From Pseudodesulfovibrio aespoeensis Aspo-2 (GTDB taxonomy: Bacteria > Desulfobacterota > Desulfovibrionia > Desulfovibrionales > Desulfovibrionaceae): 64,000 bases of DNA. Below are positions 43,296-53,269 of this stretch, one piece after another. The notes under the pieces were generated by a model. That model saw nothing but the letters and a program-made list of their open reading frames with translations. It did not search any database and was not told the DNA's origin. The stretch spans positions 2,170,001 through 2,234,000 of the forward strand of contig NC_014844.1 of the NCBI RefSeq assembly GCF_000176915.2, read 5' to 3'. How positions within the stretch are numbered: position 1 is the stretch's first letter; each line of letters begins with the position of its first letter. The translations under genes and the position numbers were made by a program.

Positions 43296-44294
43296 ATGGC
43301 CGACTTCACAGGACCGCAGAAAACAGCCATCGTGCTGCTCGCCCTGGGCGAGAAGTTCACGTCGGACGTGTTCAAGCGGATGGAGCGCAACGAGATCGCC
43401 GCCGTGTCCAAGGCCATGCTCTATACCGACTCCATCCCCAGGGAGCAGGTGCTTCAGGTGCTCAAGGAGTACAACGAGGCCCTGGCCTACGGTGCCGAGC
43501 TCCTGGTGGGCGGTGCGGAAACGGTCAAGCGTCTGCTGACCAAGTCGCTCGACAGCGAGACGGCCAAGTACATCATGGATTCCCTGGACCTGGACACCGG
43601 CCCCACGCCCTTCCAGGAGTTGCAAAACGTCAGCCCGCGCATCCTGGCGCAGATACTCAGGAACGAGCACCCCCAGACCCTGGCGCTCATCCTGGGCCAC
43701 CTGCACCCGGATCAGGCCGCAGAGCTGCTCCAGAACCTGCCCGCTGGCGTGCGCGCCGAAGTGCTCATGCGCCTTGCCAAGCTGGAGGCCGTGGCCGAGG
43801 AAATGCTCATGGAAGTGGACAAGGTGCTGCAAAGCCAGCTCATCGCCATGGGCGGCAAGGAAGGCAAGAAGGTCGGCGGCGTCTCTGCCGTGGCCGAAAT
43901 CCTCAACGCTGTGGACCGCAACACCGAGGAGGAAGTCCTCTCCGAGATCGAAGAGGAATCCACCCAGATGGCCGAGGACATCCGAAACCTCATGTTCGTC
44001 TTCGAGGACATCAAGGCCGTCGACGACATCGCCATCCGCGAACTGCTCAAGGAGGTCTCCAACGAAGACCTTACCGTGGCCCTCAAGGGCGCGTCCGACG
44101 ACCTCAAGGACAAGTTCTTCAAGAACCTGTCCGAGCGCGCCAGCACCATGATCAAGGAAGACCTGGAAATCATGCCGCCCAAGAAGCTCTCCGAGGTCGA
44201 GGCGGCACAGCAGAACATCGTCAAGACCGTCCGCCGCCTGGAAGACGAAGGCCGGATAGTCATCAACAGAGGTGGCAGCGATGTCTTTGTCTAG
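43296..44294 (+). CDS. fliG: FliG flagellar motor switch protein
   Basis: A 332-residue rotor protein: N-terminal domain bound to FliF, middle domain with the EHPQTLALILGHL motif that contacts FliM, and C-terminal domain with the charged helix (LSERASTMIKEDLE) that interacts with MotA for torque. Starts three bases after fliF and overlaps fliH by 14 bases. Confidence 0.96.
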   Translation: MADFTGPQKTAIVLLALGEKFTSDVFKRMERNEIAAVSKAMLYTDSIPREQVLQVLKEYNEALAYGAELLVGGAETVKRLLTKSLDSETAKYIMDSLDLDTGPTPFQELQNVSPRILAQILRNEHPQTLALILGHLHPDQAAELLQNLPAGVRAEVLMRLAKLEAVAEEMLMEVDKVLQSQLIAMGGKEGKKVGGVSAVAEILNAVDRNTEEEVLSEIEEESTQMAEDIRNLMFVFEDIKAVDDIAIRELLKEVSNEDLTVALKGASDDLKDKFFKNLSERASTMIKEDLEIMPPKKLSEVEAAQQNIVKTVRRLEDEGRIVINRGGSDVFV

Positions 44295-45036
44295 ACCACG
44301 CACCGACACCCGCCTCCCACTGACCGGCAAGGTCGTCATCGGCATGGACTCGCCCGGCCCCAACCAGATGACCATCCAGGAGCTGGAGGGCAAGCGCCAG
44401 CTCATCTGGGACGAGTCCACCGATGAGGAATACCTGAACCGGGTACAGGAGCGTGCCAGAGAAAAGGCCAAGGAAATCATGCTTTTCGCCGAACTTGAAG
44501 CCGAAGCCCTGCGGGCCACCGCCCGGCACGAGGGCTACGCCGAGGGGCTGGCCCAGGCCCAGGCCGATGTGGAGCAGCACACCCGGACCATCTCCGCAGA
44601 GGCGGAAAAACTCTTTGCCCGCATCGGCTCCCAGGGATCGAATATTTTCGAGGCCCGCCGCAAGGACATCATGGACCTGATCCGGCTGGCCGTTGAAAAA
44701 ACCCTGCGCATCGAGATGAGCCAGAGCCGCAAGGCGTCCCTGGAAGCCCTCATGCGCCAGGCCCTGGAGCGCATCGAATCCCGGCACCAGCTGGTCATCC
44801 GCTGCGCCGGGGAGGATGCCGAGGGTCTTGATGCCTTCCTGAAAACCATCCAGGAGCGCAACCCGGCGCTGAAATACTGGACCATCAAGGGCGACCCGGC
44901 ACTGACTGCGGGCGGCGTGGTGGTCGAGACTCCCGACGGCAAAGTGGACAACTCGGTTGCCACCCGCTGGCAGGGTGTGGAAGCGATCCTCGACCAGATG
45001 GCCGAGGCCGCCACCGCCGACCTGGACAAGGACTAG
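44281..45036 (+). CDS. fliH: FliH flagellar export ATPase regulator
   Basis: A 251-residue FliH: an acidic, Glu/Ala-rich central coiled coil (about residues 60-130) with repeated AE pairs, and a C-terminal domain (GDPALTAGGVVVET) resembling the vacuolar ATPase E subunit. It holds FliI at the export gate. ATG 44281 lies inside the end of fliG, with an AGAGG site eight or nine bases before it. Confidence 0.88.
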   Translation: MSLSRPRTDTRLPLTGKVVIGMDSPGPNQMTIQELEGKRQLIWDESTDEEYLNRVQERAREKAKEIMLFAELEAEALRATARHEGYAEGLAQAQADVEQHTRTISAEAEKLFARIGSQGSNIFEARRKDIMDLIRLAVEKTLRIEMSQSRKASLEALMRQALERIESRHQLVIRCAGEDAEGLDAFLKTIQERNPALKYWTIKGDPALTAGGVVVETPDGKVDNSVATRWQGVEAILDQMAEAATADLDKD

Positions 45037-45038
45037 CC

Positions 45039-46466
45039 GTGGCGTCGAACTCGCGACTGGGACTGCTCGAAAGCCTGGACCCCTGCCAGACCTTCGGCAA
45101 GGTGACCAAGGTCGTGGGCCTCATCGCCGAGGGCCACGGCATCCGGGCTCCGCTTGGCTCGGTCTGCTATCTCATCCCGGAGGAAAGCCCGCCCATAGCA
45201 GCCGAAGTGGTCGGCTTTCGCGACGGCGCCTGCCTGTTCATGCCCTATTCCGACATGCGCGGCATCGGGCCGGGCAACCTCATCCAGAACGCGGCCACCC
45301 CGCCCCACATGCCCGTTGCCAAGGCCATGCTCGGACGAGCCCTGGACTGTTTCGGCACGCCCATGGACGGCAAGGGGCCGATCACGCCGGACGCCTTCGT
45401 GCCCCTGCACCGGGAGCCGCCCAACCCCCTGGAACGGCCACGCATCAACGAGCCGCTCGACGTGGGCATCCGCTCGGTCAACGCCCTGCTCACCCTGGGC
45501 AAGGGCCAGCGCGTGGGCATCATGGCCGGTTCGGGCGTGGGCAAATCCACGACGCTGGGCATGATGGCCCGCTACACCAAGGCGGACATCAACGTCATCG
45601 CCCTGGTGGGCGAGCGCGGCAGGGAGGTGGTGGAATTCATGGAGCGCGATCTCGGCCCCGAGGGCATGGCGCGCAGCGTACTGGTGGTCGCCACCTCGGA
45701 CAAGAGCCCGCTCATCCGCATGCGCGCGGCCTATGCGGCCACAGCCGTGGCAGAATACTTCCGCGATCAGGGCAAGGATGTGCTGCTGATGATGGACTCG
45801 GTCACCCGGTTCGCCATGGCCGGTCGCGAGGTGGGTCTGGCCGCTGGCGAGCCGCCCACGCGCGGCGGCTACACCCCGAGCGTCTTCGCCCACCTGCCCC
45901 AGCTCCTGGAGCGCGCGGGCAAGAGCGCCAAAGGCTCCATCACCGGCATCTACACCGTGCTCGTGGACGGCGACGACTTTACCGAGCCCATTGCCGACTC
46001 GACCCGCTCCATCCTCGACGGCCACATCGTACTCACCCGCGAACTGGCCGACCTCGGCCATTACCCGGCCATCGACGTGCTCCGGTCCGTCAGCCGTCTG
46101 CGAGGCGACATCACCACAAATCAGGCCCAGGCAGACGGCCAGGCCTTGCTGCGGCACATGGCCACCTTCAAGCGGGTGGAAGACATGGTCAACATCGGCG
46201 CCTACCAGAAAGGCGCCAACGTCGAGGTGGACAAGGCCATTGCCATGGTCGCACCCATCAATGGATTTCTCCGGCAGTTGGTGACGGAACGGGAGCCGCT
46301 CGACTCCGCTTTCGCCAAACTGCACGGGCTGGTCGCCGGCAACGATCCGCAGCCACAGGCCCAGCCAAAGCAGAACGCCCCGCAGCCACAGGCCCGGCCG
46401 CCCAAGCCCCCGCCGCTCAAGCGGGTGCCACCGCCCCCCTCGTCCATTCCTGTGAGAAGAAAATAG
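45039..46466 (+). CDS. fliI: FliI flagellum-specific export ATPase with Pro/Gln-rich tail
   Basis: A 475-residue ATPase of the type III export apparatus, related to F1 beta. Walker A is AGSGVGKST, the Walker B aspartate lies in VLLMMDSVTRFA, and the GERGREV loop is intact. The last 45 residues are unusual: proline-, glutamine- and lysine-rich low complexity (QPQAQPKQNAPQPQARPPKP) ending PVRRK. GTG start two bases after fliH. fliJ, often next, is not found here; the following gene is on the other strand. Confidence 0.95.
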   Translation: MASNSRLGLLESLDPCQTFGKVTKVVGLIAEGHGIRAPLGSVCYLIPEESPPIAAEVVGFRDGACLFMPYSDMRGIGPGNLIQNAATPPHMPVAKAMLGRALDCFGTPMDGKGPITPDAFVPLHREPPNPLERPRINEPLDVGIRSVNALLTLGKGQRVGIMAGSGVGKSTTLGMMARYTKADINVIALVGERGREVVEFMERDLGPEGMARSVLVVATSDKSPLIRMRAAYAATAVAEYFRDQGKDVLLMMDSVTRFAMAGREVGLAAGEPPTRGGYTPSVFAHLPQLLERAGKSAKGSITGIYTVLVDGDDFTEPIADSTRSILDGHIVLTRELADLGHYPAIDVLRSVSRLRGDITTNQAQADGQALLRHMATFKRVEDMVNIGAYQKGANVEVDKAIAMVAPINGFLRQLVTEREPLDSAFAKLHGLVAGNDPQPQAQPKQNAPQPQARPPKPPPLKRVPPPPSSIPVRRK

Positions 46467-46517
46467 TTTTTGACGCAGGTCCGGTTCCAGGTCTGTCCTG
46501 ATCCAGACTGGTCCGAA

Positions 46518-46937
46518 TCAATCCTCAAGACTCCCCGGCAGCCCCTCGACCATGGCCCGGATCTCGTCGCGCACCCGACGGTAGATCGCCAGCCGGTCCT
46601 CCTCGTTCTCCAGCCCGGCGGCCAGTTCCGGCGGATCGTCAAACCCGCGATGCACCCGCTTTGCCCGCGACGGAAAATATGGGCAGTTCTCCGCAGCGTG
46701 GCCGCACAGGGTGACCACAGAGTCGAACTCCACCTCGGGCAGATCGTCCACGGTCTTGGATGTCTGGGCAGAGATGTCCACCCCGGCCTCGCCCATGACG
46801 CGAACAGCGTCCTGATTCATGCCGTGCCGGACCACCCCGGCGGACCAGACCCCGATCTCTGGATGCAGGTGGCGGGTCCACCCCTCGGCCATCTGGCTGC
46901 GGCAGGAATTGCCGGTGCACAGAAACAGAATATTCAT
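46518..46937 (-). CDS. arsC: Thioredoxin-coupled arsenate reductase ArsC (LMW-PTP family)
   Basis: A 139-residue low-molecular-weight-phosphatase fold. The P-loop C7-TGNS-C12-RS and a redox pair C78/C85 (six residues between) match the Bacillus/Staphylococcus pI258 ArsC, whose C10, C82 and C89 relay the disulfide to thioredoxin. FDDPP after the pair is the usual general-acid segment. It reduces arsenate to arsenite; no ars efflux or regulator gene is beside it in the window. Confidence 0.9.
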   Translation of the reverse strand: MNILFLCTGNSCRSQMAEGWTRHLHPEIGVWSAGVVRHGMNQDAVRVMGEAGVDISAQTSKTVDDLPEVEFDSVVTLCGHAAENCPYFPSRAKRVHRGFDDPPELAAGLENEEDRLAIYRRVRDEIRAMVEGLPGSLED

Positions 46938-47037
46938 TCACGACTCCTTGAAATAGCGTCAAAAAGCAGCTCCCACAGTGGCATGATCGAGCAAAACCGA
47001 CCCCGCAGATTTCACACGATCTGGCAACGGTCCGGTG

Positions 47038-49227
47038 TCAGAAAAGTCCGAAAAAGCCGCGCTTCTTCTCCTGCCCGTTTGTGTCCGTGGCATTGTTGTC
47101 GCCGCCCACAAACGCCTTGCCCACATCCTTGATGACCCCGGTGACACCGCCAATGACACTGCCCGCAGTGCCGATGACGCTGCCCGCCGTGTCAAGCACC
47201 GCGCCGCCCAGGGCCTTGGCGTATTCCGTGAGGGAGACCCGGTAGACAGGCTCGGCCAGGGTGCCTGTCACCCGGATGGGCACAAGAACCCCGTAGAGGT
47301 CGCTTGATGTCTTGCCACCCTGCCCCTGCGCCGTGGCCACCAGCTTGGCCTTGATCAGATAGTCGAGCGCGCCCGTGGGCAGGAACACCGCGCCCTGACC
47401 TTCGGCGCGCAGTCCCGGGGCCATGATCTCCAGATCGCGGTTGTTGAGAACGCCGTTGGTGATCACGCCCGTGCCGGTGATGGAGCCAAAGGCGGTGGAA
47501 TCGGTCTTGGCCGCCTCCACGGTCCCGTCGGTGCGGCTGCGGCTTGCATGGGTGGTCCTGGCCATGCCGAGCAGGTCGACACCGGGGAACACGCCATTGG
47601 CAAGGGCAAAGGAGGTTCTGCCGCTCATGGTGCGGAGCATGGCGTCACGCCGCGCGCCCTCGCAGGCCACCGCGCCGTTGAAGGTGAGCAGCCCCTGATA
47701 TTCGTCGGAACCCAGGGCATCCCGTGACAATCCGCCCACGTCAACGCGGTCCAGGCCGATGATGAGGTCAGACTTTGGGCGGTCGCCGATCACGTTGATG
47801 GTCGCCCCTGCGGCCAGGGTGCCGCCGTAGAGCGTTGCCTTGACCGGGCTGACGCGGACCAGTCCGTGACGCGCCTTGACCACGGCCTGCACGTCGGAGA
47901 GCCGCACCCCGCCCGCACGCAGGCTTTTCGCCGAGGCCTCAAGGTCCAGGCTCAGGGCGCGCAGGACTTCGGTGTCGATGAGCATGTCCGCGCCCGGCGA
48001 AGCGGCTGCCGACTTGGCTGCATTGTCCGGCCCGTTCGCGGCAAGGTACCGATCCAGGTCAAGGGTGTCGAGAGCCAGCCGCACCACATTGTCGGGCCTG
48101 TCCTCGCGCACGCGATGGGCAAAGCTGCCGGAAATCCGCGTGTCGTCCACGGTCGCGTCGAGTCCCCTGATCTCGAACCCGTCCGCATCGACAACCACAT
48201 CCGCCGTGCCCTGCACCCGCGTCAGGGCCGATGGGTCGCTGGTGGACGGCACGTCCAGGCCCAGGGCGGCCAGGGACTGCCGGGCGTCGAAGGGGTCCAG
48301 CCCGACAGTGGCCGCGAGTCTGCCGCCAGCGCCGAACCCGGTCAGCGAACCGGCCAGCCGAATGGCCGCCTGATACCCGCTCACAACCAGCCCATCGACC
48401 CGGACGGTCTGCCCGCGCATATCCACGGAGACCGCGTCCGCCGCAACCTCCACCGTGGCGCTTGATCCGGGCACGTCCTTTCCCTCGGCCTTGGCCGTGA
48501 GGACTATTTCGCTCAGGGATATGACGGCGGAGTCGACCACCGTGCTGGCTGAAAATTCAACAGTGCCGGACAATTCCGGGTCCACACTGCGCACCCCGCA
48601 TTGCGCTGTCACAGGAAACGGCTCCGCCCCGCCGATGGTCCCTGTGGTCAGGCTGACGTTGTCCAGAGTCACGGAGACCCCGGACCGGCGGTCGTCCCAG
48701 ATCAGGGTCGATTCCGTCAGGCTCACGCCCGCGATCTCCAGCACGAACGAGCCGGTGTCCTGACCGGACTGCGCCCCGCCCGCCGCGCCGCCCTGGTCCG
48801 GGGCGGGCGGGTCACTGGTGACCCGGTCCGTCAGGTCGCCCCAGTTGGTCCGGCCTGTCGCATCGCGTTCCAGGCCGACAACGACCCCGTCGAGAGCCAG
48901 ATGGCCGAAGCTGACCCTGCCTGAAAGCAGCGGCAGAATCCGCACTTCGAGCCGGGCCTGCCGGGCCGAGAGCATCTGGGGCTGCCCGAAGCCGGACGCG
49001 TTGCTCAGGGAGATGTCGGCCATGCGCACGCCAAGGCGCGGAAACAGCGTCATGGCGATGTCGCCGCCAAAGGTCACGGTGCGCCCGGTCTTTTCGGCCA
49101 CGAGCCGGGAAATGGCACCCTTGTAATTGTTGATGTCAAAGGTGTAAATGAAGACGCCCAGCGCCAGGACGGCCAGCGCCGCCAATATGCCTGCTCCAAT
49201 CATGCCCAGTTTCACCACTTTTTTCAT
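47038..49227 (-). CDS. AsmA-family protein
   Basis: A 729-residue envelope protein. One N-terminal membrane helix (about residues 8-28) is followed by a long beta-rich periplasmic region with typical AsmA segments (YTFDINNYKGAISRLVAEKTGR near the start; ILPLLSGRVSFGHLALDGV), and the conserved C-terminal AsmA domain with SFALANGVF and GVITNGVLNNRDLEI. AsmA-like proteins bridge inner and outer membranes and are tied to lipid transport and outer membrane integrity. The tail (NATDTNGQEKKRGFFGLF) is charged. Confidence 0.85.
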   Translation of the reverse strand: MKKVVKLGMIGAGILAALAVLALGVFIYTFDINNYKGAISRLVAEKTGRTVTFGGDIAMTLFPRLGVRMADISLSNASGFGQPQMLSARQARLEVRILPLLSGRVSFGHLALDGVVVGLERDATGRTNWGDLTDRVTSDPPAPDQGGAAGGAQSGQDTGSFVLEIAGVSLTESTLIWDDRRSGVSVTLDNVSLTTGTIGGAEPFPVTAQCGVRSVDPELSGTVEFSASTVVDSAVISLSEIVLTAKAEGKDVPGSSATVEVAADAVSVDMRGQTVRVDGLVVSGYQAAIRLAGSLTGFGAGGRLAATVGLDPFDARQSLAALGLDVPSTSDPSALTRVQGTADVVVDADGFEIRGLDATVDDTRISGSFAHRVREDRPDNVVRLALDTLDLDRYLAANGPDNAAKSAAASPGADMLIDTEVLRALSLDLEASAKSLRAGGVRLSDVQAVVKARHGLVRVSPVKATLYGGTLAAGATINVIGDRPKSDLIIGLDRVDVGGLSRDALGSDEYQGLLTFNGAVACEGARRDAMLRTMSGRTSFALANGVFPGVDLLGMARTTHASRSRTDGTVEAAKTDSTAFGSITGTGVITNGVLNNRDLEIMAPGLRAEGQGAVFLPTGALDYLIKAKLVATAQGQGGKTSSDLYGVLVPIRVTGTLAEPVYRVSLTEYAKALGGAVLDTAGSVIGTAGSVIGGVTGVIKDVGKAFVGGDNNATDTNGQEKKRGFFGLF

Positions 49228-49258
49228 TGTGAGGCCCTCGCTTGGGCGGTGAAACGAC

Positions 49259-49567
49259 TCAGCGCTTCAGAAGTTTTTTGATGAAGACGAGTTCGTCGTG
49301 GATTTCCCGGAGAATGCCGCTCTGTTCGCGGGTGCGCAGCTTGCGCTTGGCTCCGTCGATAGTCAGCTTTTCGTCGTAGAGCAATCGCTTGATCTCGCGG
49401 ATGATCTCCAGGTGTTCTTCGGTGTACAGCCGCTGGCCGCTCTCGGTGCGGATAGGCTCGATCTCCTCGAACTCCCCTTCCCAGAAACGCAGGACATAGG
49501 TCTTGACCCCTATCTCACGCGCGGCCTGGCCGATCTTGTACCGTTTGAACCCCTGTAACTCTTCCAT
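49259..49567 (-). CDS. MerR-family transcriptional regulator
   Basis: A 102-residue protein with an N-terminal winged-helix MerR DNA-binding domain (YKIGQAAREIGVKTYVLRFWE, with GQRLYTEEH wing) followed by a short helix and no effector domain. Such short MerR genes commonly follow pheT in Proteobacteria, often with ihfA between; ihfA is absent here. It lies downstream of the pheT terminator and so likely has its own promoter. Target unknown. Confidence 0.85.
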   Translation of the reverse strand: MEELQGFKRYKIGQAAREIGVKTYVLRFWEGEFEEIEPIRTESGQRLYTEEHLEIIREIKRLLYDEKLTIDGAKRKLRTREQSGILREIHDELVFIKKLLKR

Positions 49568-49646
49568 TTGGCATATCTAGCAAATCGGCAGGTTCCCTTC
49601 AACAGCTTTACGCCATCGTTTCAGGCCGTTCTCATGCTCGGGACAC

Positions 49647-49684
49647 AAAAACGGCCCCGCCCCCTTGTGAGGGAAGCGGGGCCG
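49647..49684 (-). terminator. Rho-independent terminator after pheT
   Basis: On the minus strand, arms CGGCCCCGC and GCGGGGCCG (49652-49660 / 49676-49684) with a paired CCCTC/GAGGG-like interior, followed by a T-run from AAAAA at 49647-49651. It ends the thrS-to-pheT operon. Confidence 0.85.
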
Positions 49685-49733
49685 GATGATTCCTTGCACT
49701 GGGCCTCCAGAGGCCGAACCAGCGCGGACCGGG

Positions 49734-52142
49734 CTAAAAGCGGACCGGCAGGGACGCGGTCAGGGCTTCAAGCACCCTGGCGTGTTCCTTGTCCACCTGG
49801 GTGTCCTTGAGGGTCCGGGCCGGGTGGCGGTAGGTCAGACGGAAGGAGAGATTGCGCTCTTCCCGCTCTTCTTCCTGCCCTTCGGGCACGAACTCGGCCA
49901 CCAGTTCCACGGATTCGAGGATGTCCACGCCAGCGCCCGCGATGACATCGCGGATGGCCTGGGCCTTGAGGGTGGCCGGGCCAATGACCGTCACGTCGCG
50001 GCGGCTGGGCGGGAACACGGGCAGCGGCGCAAAGCCCACCTTGTTGGCCGCCACCAGCTGGCGCAGTCCGTCAAGGTCAAGCTCGGCCAGCCACACTTCC
50101 TTGCGGGCGTGGTAGAAATCGGCCATGGACTCGCGCACCCGGCCCATGACACCCACGGACTGTCCGCCCACGCGCACGTCCACGCACGGGTTGAGGAAGG
50201 GATGCTCCCCGGCCAGAACGCACTCCGGGGCGGCCAGCTTGAGGTGGTTCTCCACCAGATGCTCCACATGACCCTTGAGGTCCAGGTAGTCCACGTCACC
50301 CCCCAGCCAGGGCCACTCGGCGGCGTGGCGCGGACCATAGAGCAGGAGGCCCAGGCCGGAGCGCTCGCTGGTCTCGGTGTCGGACTGGGCATCGGCCACA
50401 AAGCGTTTGGCCACTTCGAAGACACGGATATGGGTATTGCCCTTGGCAAGGTTGTGCTTGAGGGTGTTGAGCAGGCCGGGCGCGAGATCGGTGCGCATGA
50501 CGCTCTGGTCTTCGCTCAGGGGATTGGCGATGAACACGCGCCCCCCGGCAGGCAGGCCGAGGCGGTCGAGATCGTCCGCGCCCACGAAACTGTAATTGAT
50601 GGCCTCGTTGAGGCCCACGCCCGCGCCCCAGGTCTTGATGCGGCCTATGAACCCGTACTCGGTCTCGGCGGTGACCGTGCCGTCCAGGGACTTGGCCACC
50701 CTCGGCAGCACCGCGGGAATGCGGTCCAGCCCGTAGACGCGGCCCACCTCCTCGTACAGGTCCACCTCGCGCTCCAGGTCGAGCCGGTGCGAGGGCGAGG
50801 ACACGGTCCAGTTGGCCGGGTCGCTGTCGTCCACGCCGCACCCTTCGAGCACAAAGACCTTTTTGGCGAAAGCCGGCTCCAGGTCGAGGCCCAGCAGACG
50901 CATGCACCGCTCGTGGCGGTAGGTGTGGACGCGGTCGCGCCACGGTCTGGGCTCGGCGCTGGCCACGCCCGCGACCACCGTACCGCCCGAAGTCTCGGCC
51001 ATGAGCTGGGCCGCGCGGTCAAGGCAGAACCGGTTCATGACCTGATCCACCCCGCGCTCGAAGCGGTAGGAGGCGTCGGACGGCAGGGCCAGCCTGCGCG
51101 CGGTCTTGCGAATGGTGCCGGGCCGGAAAATGGCGGCTTCGAGCAGGACATTGGCCGAGTCGCCCCCCATCTCGGAATTGAGGCCGCCCATGACGCCAGC
51201 CAGGGCAACGGGTTTGGCCCCGTCCCAAATGAGCAGGTCAGCCGCGGTCAGGGTGCGCTCATGGCCGTCCAGGGTGGTGAATCGCATGCCATCGCTGGCC
51301 GGAGCCACGCGGATGGTCGCGCCCTCGATCCGGTCAAAATCAAAGGCGTGCAGGGGCTGGCCTAGCTCGAACATGATGTAGTTGGTGCAGTCCACGATGT
51401 TGCTGATGGGCCGCTGGCCCAGGGCCAGGAGGCGAAAACGCATCCAGTCCGGCCCCTTGCGGGTCTTGACGCCGCGGATGACGCGGGCGTTGTAGAGGGG
51501 GCACAACTCCGGGTCGTCGATGACGATGCGCACCTCGTCTGCCGCGTTGCCGCCCGCTTCCTTGAGGTCAAGGGCGGGCAGGGTCAGGGGCAGGTCAAAG
51601 GCGAGCGCGGTCTCGCGGGCAAAACCGAGGATGGACAGGCAGTCGGCCCGGTTGGGCGTGATGTCGAAGTCGAAGACCACGCGCTCCAGGTTCAGGGCGT
51701 CCACCAGCCGCGCGCCGGGGACCAGGACATCGTCGAGCACCCAGATGCCCTCGTGGTCGTCGGAAAAGCCCAGCTCGCGCTCAGAACAGATCATACCGTT
51801 GGACTTCACGCCCCGCAGCTTGGCCTTCTTGATCTTGAGCCCGTCAGGCATGGTCACGCCGACCTTGGCCACAGGCACCTTCTGCCCGGCGGCCACGTTG
51901 GGCGCGCCACAGACGATGTCGAGCACCTCGTCGCCCACGTCTACCCGGCAGACAGAGAGCTTGTCCGCCTCGGGATGGGGCGAACGCTCGACAACATGGC
52001 CGACCACCAGATCCTTGACGGACTCGAAGGGGTCCTCGATGCCGTCGAGTTCGAGGCCGAGCATGGTCAGCCGGTCCCCCAGGGCCTGGGGTTCGCCCTC
52101 ATAGGGCACAAATTCACGCAACCAATCTAAGCTGACACGCAT
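49734..52142 (-). CDS. pheT: Phenylalanine--tRNA ligase beta subunit
   Basis: An 802-residue class IIc synthetase beta subunit: N-terminal EMAP/tRNA-binding domain (VVERSPHPEADKLSVCRVDVG), B3/B4 editing domain, B5 domain, a catalytic-like core and the C-terminal ferredoxin-like anticodon-binding domain (FPPSRRDVTVI). It charges tRNA-Phe with PheS as an alpha2-beta2 tetramer. The gap to pheS is 72 bases. Confidence 0.97.
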   Translation of the reverse strand: MRVSLDWLREFVPYEGEPQALGDRLTMLGLELDGIEDPFESVKDLVVGHVVERSPHPEADKLSVCRVDVGDEVLDIVCGAPNVAAGQKVPVAKVGVTMPDGLKIKKAKLRGVKSNGMICSERELGFSDDHEGIWVLDDVLVPGARLVDALNLERVVFDFDITPNRADCLSILGFARETALAFDLPLTLPALDLKEAGGNAADEVRIVIDDPELCPLYNARVIRGVKTRKGPDWMRFRLLALGQRPISNIVDCTNYIMFELGQPLHAFDFDRIEGATIRVAPASDGMRFTTLDGHERTLTAADLLIWDGAKPVALAGVMGGLNSEMGGDSANVLLEAAIFRPGTIRKTARRLALPSDASYRFERGVDQVMNRFCLDRAAQLMAETSGGTVVAGVASAEPRPWRDRVHTYRHERCMRLLGLDLEPAFAKKVFVLEGCGVDDSDPANWTVSSPSHRLDLEREVDLYEEVGRVYGLDRIPAVLPRVAKSLDGTVTAETEYGFIGRIKTWGAGVGLNEAINYSFVGADDLDRLGLPAGGRVFIANPLSEDQSVMRTDLAPGLLNTLKHNLAKGNTHIRVFEVAKRFVADAQSDTETSERSGLGLLLYGPRHAAEWPWLGGDVDYLDLKGHVEHLVENHLKLAAPECVLAGEHPFLNPCVDVRVGGQSVGVMGRVRESMADFYHARKEVWLAELDLDGLRQLVAANKVGFAPLPVFPPSRRDVTVIGPATLKAQAIRDVIAGAGVDILESVELVAEFVPEGQEEEREERNLSFRLTYRHPARTLKDTQVDKEHARVLEALTASLPVRF

Positions 52143-52214
52143 TGCATTACCGTAAGCTATGAGAAGTTAAAAGAAAACGGTCGGAGCAAGCCCCGCAGCC
52201 GTCCAGACTCCCGG

Positions 52215-53267
52215 CTAGGCGAACTGTTCGAGAAATCGAACGTCGTTCTCGAAGAACATGCGCAGGTCGCCGATGCCGTACTTGAGCATGGCCACCCGCT
52301 CGATGCCCAGGCCAAAGGCGAATCCGGTATACAACTCGGCATCGTAGCCCACGGACCGAAAGACGTTGGGATCGACCATGCCGCAGCCCAGGATCTCGAC
52401 CCAGCCCGTGCCCTTGCACACGCGGCAGGTGGAGCCGTCCCTCGACCCCGCGCCCCCGCACAGGACGCAGGAGATGTCCACCTCGGCGCTGGGCTCGGTG
52501 AAGGGGAAGAAGCTCGGCCTGAACCGGACCTCGGTCCTGGCTCCGAAGAGCTGGCGGACAAAGGCGGTCAGGGTGCCGCGCAGGTCGCCCATGGACACGT
52601 TATGGTCCACGAGCAGCCCCTCGATCTGGTGGAACATGGGGGTGTGGGTCAGGTCCGAGTCGCGGCGGTAGACCTTGCCGGGCGCGATGACCGCCAGCGG
52701 CGGCTGGCGCTTGAGCATGCTCCTGATCTGCATGGGCGAGGTGTGGGTGCGCAGCACGATCCGCTCGGAGACGTACAGGGTGTCCTGCATGTCGCGCGCC
52801 GGATGCTCGGGCGGGATGTTCAGGGCCTCGAAGTTGTTCCAGTCGTTCTCGACCTCCGGCCCGGCAGCGTGCTCGAACCCGAGCCCGGTCAGCACGTCGC
52901 ATATCTCGTCCATGACCAGGGTCACGGGGTGCAGCGAACCGGCCCAGGGCCTGCGGCCCGGCATGGTGGGGTCGAATCTGGACAGGGCGCGGCCCGACTC
53001 GGCCTGGGAAAGCTCGGCCTGCCACGCGTCGAGCAGCGTGGTGATGCACTGCTTGACCTCGTTGGCCTTCTTGCCACCCGCAGGTTTTTCCGTGGCGTCG
53101 AGACGGCCAAGCTGGCCCATGGATTGGGCCAGCTTGCCTTTGCGTCCGAGAAACTCGATGCGCAACTCGTCCAGTTCCTTCAACGAACAAGCCTGGCCCT
53201 TGCGAGACTCGCAATCCTGGGCCAGGCTGTCGAGTCCTTCCAGGAAGGACTTCAATGCATCGTTCAC
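52215..53267 (-). CDS. pheS: Phenylalanine--tRNA ligase alpha subunit with zinc-ribbon insert
   Basis: A 350-residue alpha subunit carrying the class II catalytic motifs, including the motif-2 region [10 protein letters not shown] and the motif-3 GFGLGIERV-like [11 protein letters not shown]. Between [11 protein letters not shown] and WVEILGCG an insert CVLCGGAGS...CRVCKGTG forms two CxxC pairs, a DnaJ-like zinc ribbon absent from E. coli PheS. The start is GTG two bases after the rplT stop; upstream open frame has no homology. Confidence 0.96.
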   Translation of the reverse strand: MNDALKSFLEGLDSLAQDCESRKGQACSLKELDELRIEFLGRKGKLAQSMGQLGRLDATEKPAGGKKANEVKQCITTLLDAWQAELSQAESGRALSRFDPTMPGRRPWAGSLHPVTLVMDEICDVLTGLGFEHAAGPEVENDWNNFEALNIPPEHPARDMQDTLYVSERIVLRTHTSPMQIRSMLKRQPPLAVIAPGKVYRRDSDLTHTPMFHQIEGLLVDHNVSMGDLRGTLTAFVRQLFGARTEVRFRPSFFPFTEPSAEVDISCVLCGGAGSRDGSTCRVCKGTGWVEILGCGMVDPNVFRSVGYDAELYTGFAFGLGIERVAMLKYGIGDLRMFFENDVRFLEQFA

Positions 53268-53269
53268 GT

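Noticed and set aside
41649-44519. A 956-codon minus-strand open frame
   Set aside because: Antisense to fliE, fliF and fliG; low complexity with no motif or ribosome-binding site.
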